NCBI GenBank assembly: GCA_023229065.1
Contig: JALNZZ010000022.1
Span: forward strand, 1-20,384
DNA length: 20,384 nucleotides
Direction of reading: 5' to 3'
Source: Porticoccaceae bacterium
Lineage (GTDB): Bacteria; Pseudomonadota; Gammaproteobacteria; Pseudomonadales; Porticoccaceae
Shown here in pieces: positions 1-7,166 of the stretch (positions are counted from its first letter, which is position 1; each line of letters opens with the position of its first letter). A program made the position numbers and the translations under genes. A model generated the notes under the pieces. The model was given only the letters and a program-made list of their open reading frames with translations. It was not told where the DNA came from and searched no databases.

Positions 1-29
1 CTCCATCTATCGGATTGTAGCGGACCTCC

Positions 30-1694
30 ATGTATCAGTATGACGCCATCGACCAGCAGCTCGTTGATCAACGGGTTGCCCAGTTCCGGGATCAAACCCG
101 ACGCTACCTGAACGGTGAGATCACCGATCAGGAATTCCTGCCCCTGCGCCTGCAGAACGGCCTTTATATCCAGCGCCTCGCGCCCATGCTGCGCATCGCG
201 GTACCCTATGGGCTGCTGTCATCCCGCCAGGTCCGCAAGTTGGCCCATATCACCCGCACTTATGACAAGGGCTATGCCCACGTCACCACGCGGCAGAATA
301 TCCAGCTCAACTGGCCCAGCCTGGAAGAGGTGCCCGATATCCTCGCGGAACTGGCGGAAGTGCAGATGCACTCCATCCAGACCAGTGGCAACTGTATCCG
401 CAACGTCACCTCCGATCAGTTCGCCGGTATCGCCCCCGATGAGATTGAAGACCCCCGTCCCTGGTGTGAAATTATCCGCCAGTGGTCCACTTTTCACCCC
501 GAGTTCGCTTTTTTGCCGCGCAAATTCAAGATCGCGGTGAGCGGCTCTCAGCAGGACCGTGCCGCCATCCAGGTGCACGATATTGGCCTGCAGATCGTCA
601 AGAACGCCGAGGGCGAAACAGGTTTTCAGGTCTATGTCGGTGGCGGACTCGGTCGCACCCCCATTATCGGCAGTGTGATCCGTGAGTTCCTGCCCTGGCA
701 GCACCTGCTCACCTACCTTGAGGCCATCTTGCGGGTCTACAACCGTTACGGCCGCCGCGACAACAAGTTCAAGGCGCGTATCAAGATCCTGGTCAAGGCC
801 TGGACTCCCGAGGCCTTCGCGGCCAAAGTGGAAGAGGAGTGGCAACACTTCAAGGACACGCCCACCACCCTCACCCACGAGGAAGTGGAGCGCACCCGCA
901 GCTTTTTCACCCAGCCTCCCTACCGGGAGCTGGACGACGCCGCAGCCGAGCAAACACTGGCCAGCCACAAGGCCGAGCACTTGGCTTTTGCCCGCTGGCT
1001 GGAGCGCAATGTCACTGCCCACAAACAGCCTGGCTACGCCGCCATCACCCTGTCCCTCAAGCCCACTGGCGTGCCCCCGGGCGATGTCACCGCCGCCCAG
1101 CTTGAGGCGATTGCCGACCTGGCCGACAAATACAGCTTTGGCGAGATCCGCACCACCCACCACCAAAACGTAGTGCTGGCAGATGTGGAAAAAGCGCGGC
1201 TCTTCGAGTTCTGGCAGGAAGCCAAACCCCTCGGCTTTGCCACCCCCAATGTCGGCACCCTGACCGATATGATCTGCTGCCCAGGCGGTGATTACTGCTC
1301 ACTGGCCAACGCCAAGTCAATCCCGGTCGCCGAAGCTATTCAGCGCCGCTTCGACGATCTCGACTACCTCTATGATCTCGGTGATATGACCCTCAATATC
1401 TCCGGCTGCATGAATGCCTGCGGCCACCATCACGTGGGTAATATCGGTATCCTCGGCGTCGACAAGAAGGGCGAAGAGTTCTACCAGATTCAGCTCGGCG
1501 GCAGCTCTGAGCGCGACTCCGCACTTGGCGCCGTGTTGGGTCCGTCTTTCAAGCAGGAGGAAGTACCCGACGTCATCGAAAAAATCCTCACCCTGTTTGG
1601 TGAAAAGCGCGAAGGGGACGAATCCTTCAATGACACTTTTTCCCGCATCGGCCTCGAACCCTTCAAGGAGCGTATTTATGCCAAGGCTCATTAA
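30..1694 (+). CDS. cysI: Assimilatory sulfite (nitrite/sulfite) reductase hemoprotein, siroheme/[4Fe-4S]
   Basis: This 554-residue protein belongs to the nitrite/sulfite reductase hemoprotein family, which reduces sulfite to sulfide with six electrons in cytoplasmic cysteine synthesis. The cluster/siroheme signature is complete: C417-x5-C423 (in ICCPGGDYC) and C460-x3-C464 (in SGCMNACGHH). Likely siroheme and anion ligands are R88 (TTRQN), R124 (GNCIRNV), and K165 and K167 (RKFKI). The order is the family's duplicated one: ferredoxin-like half-domain (about 40-110), siroheme domain, second half-domain (about 335-400), then the cluster-binding end. The length fits the Pseudomonas-type single-chain CysI (about 550). 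The ATG at 30 has only 29 bases before it in the window and no good ribosome site, so the start is likely but not proven. It overlaps the DUF934 gene by 17 bases, the same pairing as in Pseudomonas. A nitrite-reducing role cannot be excluded from motifs, but the DUF934 partner favours sulfite. Confidence 0.93.
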   Translation: MYQYDAIDQQLVDQRVAQFRDQTRRYLNGEITDQEFLPLRLQNGLYIQRLAPMLRIAVPYGLLSSRQVRKLAHITRTYDKGYAHVTTRQNIQLNWPSLEEVPDILAELAEVQMHSIQTSGNCIRNVTSDQFAGIAPDEIEDPRPWCEIIRQWSTFHPEFAFLPRKFKIAVSGSQQDRAAIQVHDIGLQIVKNAEGETGFQVYVGGGLGRTPIIGSVIREFLPWQHLLTYLEAILRVYNRYGRRDNKFKARIKILVKAWTPEAFAAKVEEEWQHFKDTPTTLTHEEVERTRSFFTQPPYRELDDAAAEQTLASHKAEHLAFARWLERNVTAHKQPGYAAITLSLKPTGVPPGDVTAAQLEAIADLADKYSFGEIRTTHHQNVVLADVEKARLFEFWQEAKPLGFATPNVGTLTDMICCPGGDYCSLANAKSIPVAEAIQRRFDDLDYLYDLGDMTLNISGCMNACGHHHVGNIGILGVDKKGEEFYQIQLGGSSERDSALGAVLGPSFKQEEVPDVIEKILTLFGEKREGDESFNDTFSRIGLEPFKERIYAKAH

Positions 1695-2154
1695 GGACAA
1701 TCAGGTCATCGACAATGAATGGCAGGTAATCCCCGCCGATTTCGATGCTGAGCTGCCAACAGGGAAGCTGATTGTGCCTCTCGCCCGCTGGCTCGACAAC
1801 AGTGACAATACAAACCTCGCGCCCTGGCTGGGCAGCGAGGACGAGGTGGAGAAAGTTGCCGAGCAGTTGGTGCAGGCACCGCTGATCGCCATCAATTTTC
1901 CCACTTTTATGGATGGTCGCGGCTTTTCCAGTGCCCGTCTGCTGCGCGAGCGCTATGGCTACCGCGGCGAGCTGCGCGCCATCGGCAACGTTATTCAGGA
2001 CCAGCTGTTCTACTTGAAGCGCTGCGGTTTCGATGCCTACGATCTCCGCGAAGGCACCGACCTGGAAGCTGCAATAGCTTCCCTCAATGACTTCTCTGTC
2101 AGCTATCAGGCCGCCACTGACACTGCCGAGCCGCTGTTCCGCAAGCGCGATTAA
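1678..2154 (+). CDS. DUF934 family protein, sulfite-reductase partner
   Basis: This is a 158-residue DUF934 protein of unestablished biochemical function, found in many proteobacteria directly behind cysI-type sulfite reductase genes. The family core is clear at residues 74-119: FPTFMDGRGFSSARLLRERY, then GYRGELRAIG, then a DQLFYLKRCGFD segment with conserved C116. The start is the ATG at 1678, inside the end of cysI. It is supported by AAGGAG at 1665-1670, seven bases upstream, and by the typical MPRLIKD opening. The 17-base overlap implies translational coupling and tight co-expression with the reductase. A role as an electron-transfer or assembly accessory to CysI is inference from context only. 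No signal peptide or membrane segment is visible. The usual GDV of this family reads G103-N104-V105 here, a small deviation. Confidence 0.88.
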   Translation: MPRLIKDNQVIDNEWQVIPADFDAELPTGKLIVPLARWLDNSDNTNLAPWLGSEDEVEKVAEQLVQAPLIAINFPTFMDGRGFSSARLLRERYGYRGELRAIGNVIQDQLFYLKRCGFDAYDLREGTDLEAAIASLNDFSVSYQAATDTAEPLFRKRD

Positions 2155-2176
2155 TCCGCCACAACTACAATGCGTT

Positions 2177-2233
2177 AGTACGTTTCATGCCGCTGCACAG
2201 GCCCAGGCTCCTGCCAGCGGTGTGAAACGTACT
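2177..2233. repeat. Long imperfect palindrome between convergent genes
   Basis: Arms 2177-2195 and 2215-2233 pair over 19 bases. The outer 11 (AGTACGTTTCA with TGAAACGTACT) are perfect, followed by two G-U pairs and six more perfect pairs (CCGCTG/CAGCGG). The 19-base loop can fold further (CAGG 2198-2201 with CCTG 2210-2213). It lies in the 101-base gap between the convergent DUF934 and sohB stops. Neither side carries a U-rich run, so it is not a textbook intrinsic terminator. It may be a bidirectional 3'-end structure or a dispersed palindromic element. Confidence 0.8.
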
Positions 2234-2255
2234 GTCTATTCAAAGAAGGCATTCT

Positions 2256-3284
2256 TCAAAGACGGCGCGGCCCTGTCAGGCGCTGCACCCAGCGCAGCAG
2301 TAGATTATCGACACTCTCTTCAGCAGCAAAGCCAACCTTCTCCGGCAGGGACCGCCGATGGCGATAATTCACAGAAAAGACACCGGCGCTGTCCATCTGG
2401 CCGATAATATATTCATCGCTGGTAATGACCTCATCTACCAAGCCCAGAGTCTGGGCGCGACTTCCCAGCCACACCTCGCCGGTAGCGATGCTGTCGACAT
2501 CCACCTGCGGCCTGTGCTCTGCGACGAACTGCTTGAACAGAACGTGGGTTTCTTCTAGATCCTCAACAAACTTTTCACGGTCCTTGTCAGTATTTTCACC
2601 AAACACGGTCATTGTCCGCTTGTGCTCTCCAGCGGTCAGCACTTCATAATCGATATCATGTTTTTTCAATAGTCGATAAAAATTAGGCAGCTGGGCGACA
2701 ACCCCGATAGAACCCACAAAAGCAAAGGGTGCGGCGATAATTTTATTGGCCACACAGGCCATCATATAGCCACCGCTGGCCGCCACCTTGTCGATACAGA
2801 CCGTGAGAGGAACTCCGGCCTTGCGGATGCGGTCGAGCTGGCTGGCGGCCAGACCGTAGCCGTGTACCATGCCACCACCACTTTCCAGCCGCACCACCAC
2901 CTCGTCAGCCGCCGTGGCCTCGGCAAGCACGGCGGTGACTTCCTCCCGCAGAGAGCGCGTCGCCGACGCTTTCAAATCGCCGTGAAAGTCCATCACGAAC
3001 AGGCGTTTGCCGGCCTTGCCGCGCCCCTCCTTTAAACGCTTCTTCTCCTCGCGCCGACGGGCCTTGAGCACGGCCTTCCTCTCCTCCGCCGACAGCAGGC
3101 CGCTGGTCACAATATCGCGCAGGCGATCGTACTGTTTATTGAGAGAGCGGATCTCGAGTTGCCCCGGTTCACCGCGGCGCCCGCGAGTGCCAACGGCGGT
3201 GACCATCGCCACAACAATAAGCAGCATCACCAGCAGCGTCATGCTTTTAGCAAAAAAAAGCCCGTAATCAGCTAGAAATTGCAC
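2256..3284 (-). CDS. sohB: Inner-membrane S49 family protease SohB
   Basis: This 342-residue protein is an S49 (signal peptide peptidase A-type) serine protease of the SohB branch, anchored in the inner membrane. An N-terminal membrane helix spans about residues 9-31, followed by a basic, charged stretch (about 65-93) and the S49 domain (about 94-300). The Ser/Lys catalytic pair is visible: S170 in VAASGGYMMA and K222 in GEHKRTMT. The length is close to E. coli SohB (349). The start is GTG (3282-3284), preceded by GAGG about eight bases upstream on the minus strand. It lies 57 bases after nudC, probably in the same transcription unit (fimL-nudC-sohB), and converges with DUF934. SohB is best known as a multicopy suppressor of degP loss in E. 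coli; its natural substrates are not defined. Confidence 0.93.
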   Translation of the reverse strand: MQFLADYGLFFAKSMTLLVMLLIVVAMVTAVGTRGRRGEPGQLEIRSLNKQYDRLRDIVTSGLLSAEERKAVLKARRREEKKRLKEGRGKAGKRLFVMDFHGDLKASATRSLREEVTAVLAEATAADEVVVRLESGGGMVHGYGLAASQLDRIRKAGVPLTVCIDKVAASGGYMMACVANKIIAAPFAFVGSIGVVAQLPNFYRLLKKHDIDYEVLTAGEHKRTMTVFGENTDKDREKFVEDLEETHVLFKQFVAEHRPQVDVDSIATGEVWLGSRAQTLGLVDEVITSDEYIIGQMDSAGVFSVNYRHRRSLPEKVGFAAEESVDNLLLRWVQRLTGPRRL

Positions 3285-3341
3285 GGGTTATTACCTCAGT
3301 CAATAAAATTGGAAATGGCGCCTTGCCTTGCGATGGTGCGC

Positions 3342-4181
3342 TCAGTCACCATTGCGGGTCCGACAACGTTCCACAAAGGTACGAATCAGATGCCCCGCCA
3401 GGGAAAAACTGCCGGGGATTTCTGGCAGGTTGCGATAGTGAAACCAGTGGGCTTCGGCAATTTCGACATCGTCGACCACGATATTACCATCCGCGTAATC
3501 GGCAAAAAAACCGATCATTAGCTGCCCCGGAAAAGGCCAGGGCTGGCTGGCAAAGTAGTGTAATTCACCCAGCTGCAACCCGACCTCTTCCATCACTTCG
3601 CGACGCAGGGCTTCTTCCACAGATTCTCCCGGTTCGACAAAACCTGCCAGAGCGCTGAAAAACGAGCCCTTCCACTGTGTGTTGCGAGCCAACAAGCACT
3701 CGTCGCCACGCACCACAAGCGCCATGATGCAAGGGGATAAACGGGGATAATAAGACTGCCCGCAGGCACTGCAGGCGCGGGCGCGCTCACCGTTGAGCAG
3801 AGTGGTTTCAGCACCACAATTACCGCAATAACGGTGACTGCGATACCAGTCAGTAATTTGCAGAGCACGCCCCAACAGGCGGAACAGGCCATCAGAAATC
3901 TTGCCCAGATAATTGCCGAGCCCCACCGTGTGCAACTCGAGACCGGCGAACTCGTCGGCGTTGATTTCGAGGGCGTAGCAGCGCTCGCCATTGTAATGGC
4001 CCAAATAGTGGATCGTATCCAGCTTGTTGATCTGCCAGGGTAACTGTTGATGGCTCCACAGTGGCTTATCGGCACCCGGCGGCAACACCAGTTGATTACC
4101 GGCAGTTACCACCACCAACCCCTCCAGGGGCTCAGCGACTCTGGCATCGCCGATCAGAAAGACATCATCTCCGGCATTCAC
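3342..4181 (-). CDS. nudC: NADH pyrophosphatase / NAD-cap decapping Nudix hydrolase NudC
   Basis: This 279-residue NudC-type Nudix hydrolase cleaves NADH/NAD to NMN(H) plus AMP and, in the family, removes NAD caps from RNA 5' ends. An N-terminal domain (about 1-110) precedes a four-cysteine zinc site (C119, C122, C137, C140) and the Nudix fold. The Nudix box is exact: G180-x5-E186-x7-R194-E195-x2-E198-E199-x-G201. The NudC hallmark SQPWPFPxS appears as SQPWPFPGQ (212-220), with Gln in place of the last Ser. The start codon is GTG at 4179-4181 and shares the tetranucleotide GTGA with the fimL stop, so translation is probably coupled to fimL. The length is near that of Pseudomonas NudC. Adjacency to fimL is also seen in P. 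aeruginosa. Confidence 0.95.
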   Translation of the reverse strand: MNAGDDVFLIGDARVAEPLEGLVVVTAGNQLVLPPGADKPLWSHQQLPWQINKLDTIHYLGHYNGERCYALEINADEFAGLELHTVGLGNYLGKISDGLFRLLGRALQITDWYRSHRYCGNCGAETTLLNGERARACSACGQSYYPRLSPCIMALVVRGDECLLARNTQWKGSFFSALAGFVEPGESVEEALRREVMEEVGLQLGELHYFASQPWPFPGQLMIGFFADYADGNIVVDDVEIAEAHWFHYRNLPEIPGSFSLAGHLIRTFVERCRTRNGD

Positions 4182-5881
4182 GGCAGCGCAGCCTCCAGTT
4201 CTGACAAGTGTTCCGCCGCTATTACCAGCACAAAATCGGTGTGCTCGCCAGTGCGGCTGTTTTGAAAGTAATACTCCAGAGCTACCACAGCATCGGCAAA
4301 CGTCGCCAGACTGGCGGACACCACACTACCTGCCCCCAGCGCAGTCGCCACAAAATCCCGGCAGCGCCTGGCAATACCCGCCACTCTCTCTTCTCCCGCC
4401 AACAGGGCTGCTCCCCGAATTTCGTCGAACTCCGTCTCAAGAGTGACAGCGATATCGTCGCCACCTCGTTCTGTCGCAATGTCGTCGATCAGGTCCTTGG
4501 CAACACTCAATTTGCGCAGGCACTCACTCCACACAGCGCTGATGCTGGACGCCACCAGTTTTTCATCCACGACATCGTCAACACTGCGCCTGTCCAGCTG
4601 ACCCAACAATCCGTGCAGAGCAAAATTTTGCTCCCGAATGTGCTGCAACAGACACTCCAGATACAGGACGGTATGCACAATATCCCGCAGCAGCTCAGTT
4701 CGTTCTGGCCAGTTGACTCCGGCCTCGAGTATATCCAGATGGTGACCCTGCAGACGGGAGGCTGCGCGGCCCAAGCTATGGCTGCGACACAGCTCCGCAA
4801 GTTCCCTGAGCTGGTCGGCAAATACCGTGTTTTCATCTGCCACCAGGCTGCCCTGACTATCGAGGTGCTCAAGTAGCGCATGGATAACACCGAGGTGACC
4901 TTCCACATCCTGCACGATACTGGCCAGGCTCTCATTGTCACCATCGAAGACAACCGTGCGGGCCTCAGCAATATCGCTATCGGTAAAATCAAAGCGTGGC
5001 GCGCCGCACCATTCACTGATTTCAAGAGCAGTGTTATCGCGATCGGGTACCATAGCCAGCAGAATGGCGAAGGCTCGCCACAGACCGAGCGGGTAAGGAG
5101 ATTTGCCGCTCGGGCCATCAAGTAAGGTTTTGAGCTGGCGCTCCAGCGCCGCTAACAAGCGTATCCGCACCGGGTTGAAGGCGAGAGATCCCCGCGCCAT
5201 GGCACTGGTGACACTCTCAACCAGTGACCAGTACTTCACCTCGGCCGATGAAGTGAACAACAGCTGCATTCTGGCTGCTACCCGGGCCAGCACTTCCACG
5301 CCCTTCATGGTATTGGTGCCGCGCAAAATATCCAGCAATCCCACTTGATAGAGCTGCTTGAGCTTCTTGAGGGTTGCCCGCGCCTCCTCAGTCAACTCAG
5401 TTTCACCGTGAAACTGGTCGGAAGCCGGCCATTCGTAGTCCGTCAACAACTGAAACTCATACAAAGGTGGCAGCCCTTGCAAACGGCGCAAATCGGCCAG
5501 TTCGGGCATGAACAAAAAAGGGATCCTGCGGTTGACGCGGATCATATTCCGCACCAACTTGGGAATGATATTGAGGGTGATGGACAACTCCGGGTGCTGT
5601 AAGGGAGACAGGCCTTGCTCCACCAGAAAGGTCACGGTGTTATCCAGCTCTCTCACCAGGCTCGCCGCCGCCGGCATTTCCAGCAGCTGGCAAACACCCC
5701 ATAGCTCATTGAAGGTTTCTTTCAGTGCCTCGTGTGCCAAAGGCGTGTTGAAGAGCAAGGATTCGGCGCTCTCCTTCAGCGCCACAACTTCGCTGTGAAG
5801 GATTGCAACGATATCGGCGGAAATCCCCGACATGCTCGGTAATTCACTGTCTGTTATTACTGTACTCGGGGCACCCGACAC
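4178..5881 (-). CDS. fimL: FimL-like regulator of type IV pili / twitching motility
   Basis: This 567-residue cytoplasmic protein is assigned to FimL, a homologue of the N-terminal part of the ChpA/PilL chemotaxis kinase. In P. aeruginosa FimL supports twitching motility and cAMP signalling through the PilG/FimV/CyaB pathway. The assignment rests on length (P. aeruginosa FimL is about 562), position beside nudC, and a ChpA-like segment: RRIPFLFMPELADLRRLQG at 118-136. The N-terminal helical region (about 20-90) resembles an Hpt fold, but the expected HxxKG site is absent (NELWGVC at 58-64), so it should not act as a phosphotransfer domain. No membrane segment or signal peptide is seen. The start is GTG at 5881, with GGGAG nine bases upstream; the in-frame ATG at 5833 has no ribosome site. 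No other pilus genes are in the window. Family assignment is good; function is inferred from Pseudomonas. Confidence 0.8.
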   Translation of the reverse strand: MSGAPSTVITDSELPSMSGISADIVAILHSEVVALKESAESLLFNTPLAHEALKETFNELWGVCQLLEMPAAASLVRELDNTVTFLVEQGLSPLQHPELSITLNIIPKLVRNMIRVNRRIPFLFMPELADLRRLQGLPPLYEFQLLTDYEWPASDQFHGETELTEEARATLKKLKQLYQVGLLDILRGTNTMKGVEVLARVAARMQLLFTSSAEVKYWSLVESVTSAMARGSLAFNPVRIRLLAALERQLKTLLDGPSGKSPYPLGLWRAFAILLAMVPDRDNTALEISEWCGAPRFDFTDSDIAEARTVVFDGDNESLASIVQDVEGHLGVIHALLEHLDSQGSLVADENTVFADQLRELAELCRSHSLGRAASRLQGHHLDILEAGVNWPERTELLRDIVHTVLYLECLLQHIREQNFALHGLLGQLDRRSVDDVVDEKLVASSISAVWSECLRKLSVAKDLIDDIATERGGDDIAVTLETEFDEIRGAALLAGEERVAGIARRCRDFVATALGAGSVVSASLATFADAVVALEYYFQNSRTGEHTDFVLVIAAEHLSELEAALP

Positions 5882-5908
5882 AATACTCCACTCCCTATGA
5901 GTGCACAG

Positions 5909-5945
5909 TCTTACTGGTCATCAATATTCTTACTCGCTATCAATA
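5909..5945 (-). promoter_or_regulatory. Two-copy direct repeat upstream of fimL, possible operator
   Basis: The unit TCTTACT-N4-ATCAATA occurs at 5909-5926 and 5928-5945 (plus-strand reading), 15 of 18 bases identical with a 19-base period. It lies within the 83-base dnaQ-fimL gap, 28 bases upstream of the fimL GTG. On the minus strand an extended -10-like TGCTAGTAT sits at its upstream edge (5942-5950), so transcription for fimL could begin within or next to the repeats. No -35 box is convincing, and the regulator is unknown. Confidence 0.4.
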
Positions 5946-5964
5946 CTAGCACCCTTTGCCCGGC

Positions 5965-6675
5965 CTACTCTTCTCGCCAAAGGCAATTGTCTCCTGATTT
6001 GACCGCTATGCGCGCCAACAAGGCACGATGCGCTTCCATTTCGGTAGTATCCGCGGCGATCACCGCCAAAGGTGCGCGGTCTGCAGGTAGACGGCGGATG
6101 CCTCTGACACCGCTGGAACCTTTCTCTTCACTCTTACCTTTGAGGGCAAGATCAACCTGCCCGCCGGTCATCACCAGGTAAACGTCAGCCAGAATTTCCG
6201 CATCCAACAGCGCGCCGTGAAGATCGCGCTGGGAGTTATCGACCATATAGCGCTTGCACAGGGCATCGAGATTATTCTTCTGTCCGGGGTGCAGCTGCCG
6301 CGCCATCGCCAGGGTATCGATCACCGAGCAGTAATCCTGTATCCGCCCATAGGCGCCGTTCAGCTTGCCCAGCTCGTGGTTGATAAAGCCCACGTCGAAA
6401 GGCGCATTGTGGATGACCAGTTGGGCACCGCGAACAAACTCGATAAACTCATCGACGACATGGGCAAACAAGGGCTTGTCGGCAAGAAACTCGTTGCTGA
6501 TGCCGTGAACCTGGAAAGCGCCTTCTTCCACCTCCCGCTGAGGATTGATATAGCGATGGAAGTGACGACCGGTCGGGCGGCGATTGATGAGTTCCACCGC
6601 GCCTATCTCGATGATACGGTGGTCCAGGCTAAGCTCGATACCCGTGGTTTCGGTATCCAATACAATCTGTCTCAT
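5965..6675 (-). CDS. dnaQ: DNA polymerase III epsilon subunit, 3'-5' proofreading exonuclease
   Basis: This 236-residue DEDDh exonuclease is the epsilon proofreading subunit of the replicative polymerase. The catalytic set is complete: D7 and E9 (LDTETTG, Exo I), D94 (HNAPFDVGFINHE, Exo II), and H153 and D158 (HGALLDAEILADVYL, Exo III). After a Q/linker-like stretch (about 178-205), the C-terminal helix (about 209-231, TEMEAHRALLARI) matches the segment that binds the alpha subunit. The length is close to E. coli DnaQ (243). The start is ATG at 6673-6675 with a modest purine-rich site (GAGAGA). It follows rnhA by 20 bases on the same strand, so the two are co-transcribed, as in Pseudomonas and unlike the divergent arrangement in E. 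coli. dnaQ stops 83 bases before fimL begins. Confidence 0.97.
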   Translation of the reverse strand: MRQIVLDTETTGIELSLDHRIIEIGAVELINRRPTGRHFHRYINPQREVEEGAFQVHGISNEFLADKPLFAHVVDEFIEFVRGAQLVIHNAPFDVGFINHELGKLNGAYGRIQDYCSVIDTLAMARQLHPGQKNNLDALCKRYMVDNSQRDLHGALLDAEILADVYLVMTGGQVDLALKGKSEEKGSSGVRGIRRLPADRAPLAVIAADTTEMEAHRALLARIAVKSGDNCLWREE

Positions 6676-6695
6676 GATCTCTCTCGTTGGTCAAT

Positions 6696-7130
6696 TCACG
6701 GCAGCTCATCGATGCCAAGATTGGCAAGGGCATCAGCTATCTCATTTTCGCGATGACCGCTATGGCCCTTCACCCAGCGCCATTCAATGCGGTGGCGCTG
6801 GGCCTGCTCATCGAGTGCCTGCCACAGGTCGACATTTTTTACCGGTTGCTTGTTGGCAGTGCGCCAGCCCTTCGCTTTCCAACCCTGCAGCCACTGGGTA
6901 ATACCCATACGCACATACTGCGAGTCGGTGGTCAGTACCACCTCACAGGGCTCCTTGAGTGCCGCCAGGGCCTCAATGGCGGCCGTGAGTTCCATGCGGT
7001 TGTTGGTCGTATCCGGGGTACCACCGTGGAGCTTTTTCTCCTGGCCCGCGTAGCGCAACAACGCACCCCAGCCGCCCGGCCCCGGGTTTCCACGGCAAGC
7101 ACCATCGGTAAATATCTCGACTTTTTTCAA
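6696..7130 (-). CDS. rnhA: Ribonuclease HI
   Basis: This 144-residue RNase HI degrades the RNA strand of RNA-DNA hybrids (R-loops, primers). The four metal-binding acidic residues are present: D9 (IFTDGACRGNPGPGGWG), E47 (NNRMELTA), D69 (LTTDSQYV) and D133 (EIADALAN), plus the mobile-loop H123 (WVKGHSGHRENE). A basic handle region (about 84-99, GWKAKGWRTANKQPVK) is as in the E. coli enzyme. The start is TTG at 7128-7130. It is chosen because AGGAAG lies six bases upstream (plus 7137-7142) and because MKKVEIFTDG matches the family opening; no ATG fits. It lies 36 bases after the yafS-type gene and 20 bases before dnaQ, indicating a yafS-rnhA-dnaQ operon. Confidence 0.97.
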   Translation of the reverse strand: MKKVEIFTDGACRGNPGPGGWGALLRYAGQEKKLHGGTPDTTNNRMELTAAIEALAALKEPCEVVLTTDSQYVRMGITQWLQGWKAKGWRTANKQPVKNVDLWQALDEQAQRHRIEWRWVKGHSGHRENEIADALANLGIDELP

Positions 7131-7136
7131 ACTGAA

Positions 7137-7142
7137 CTTCCT
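7137..7142 (-). promoter_or_regulatory. Ribosome binding site fixing the TTG start of rnhA
   Basis: Minus-strand AGGAAG lies six bases before the TTG codon at 7128-7130. It is the only strong site near the conserved N-terminus, so it supports a rare TTG start for rnhA. Confidence 0.75.
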
Positions 7143-7166
7143 GTACTAAATAGAGGACCGCGGGCA

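Noticed and set aside
219..1166. A 315-codon minus-strand open frame opposite cysI
   Set aside because: It lies wholly inside cysI, is Gly/Val-rich in the manner of antisense frames and has no ribosome site or family.
2177..2233. The hairpin as an integron attC site
   Set aside because: The arms do not end in the GTTRRRY/RYYYAAC core sites and no integrase or cassette array is present.
4178..5881. fimL product as a CheA-type histidine kinase
   Set aside because: No H-box, N/G1/F/G2 ATP-binding motifs or CheW domain are present; it covers only the ChpA N-terminal-like region.
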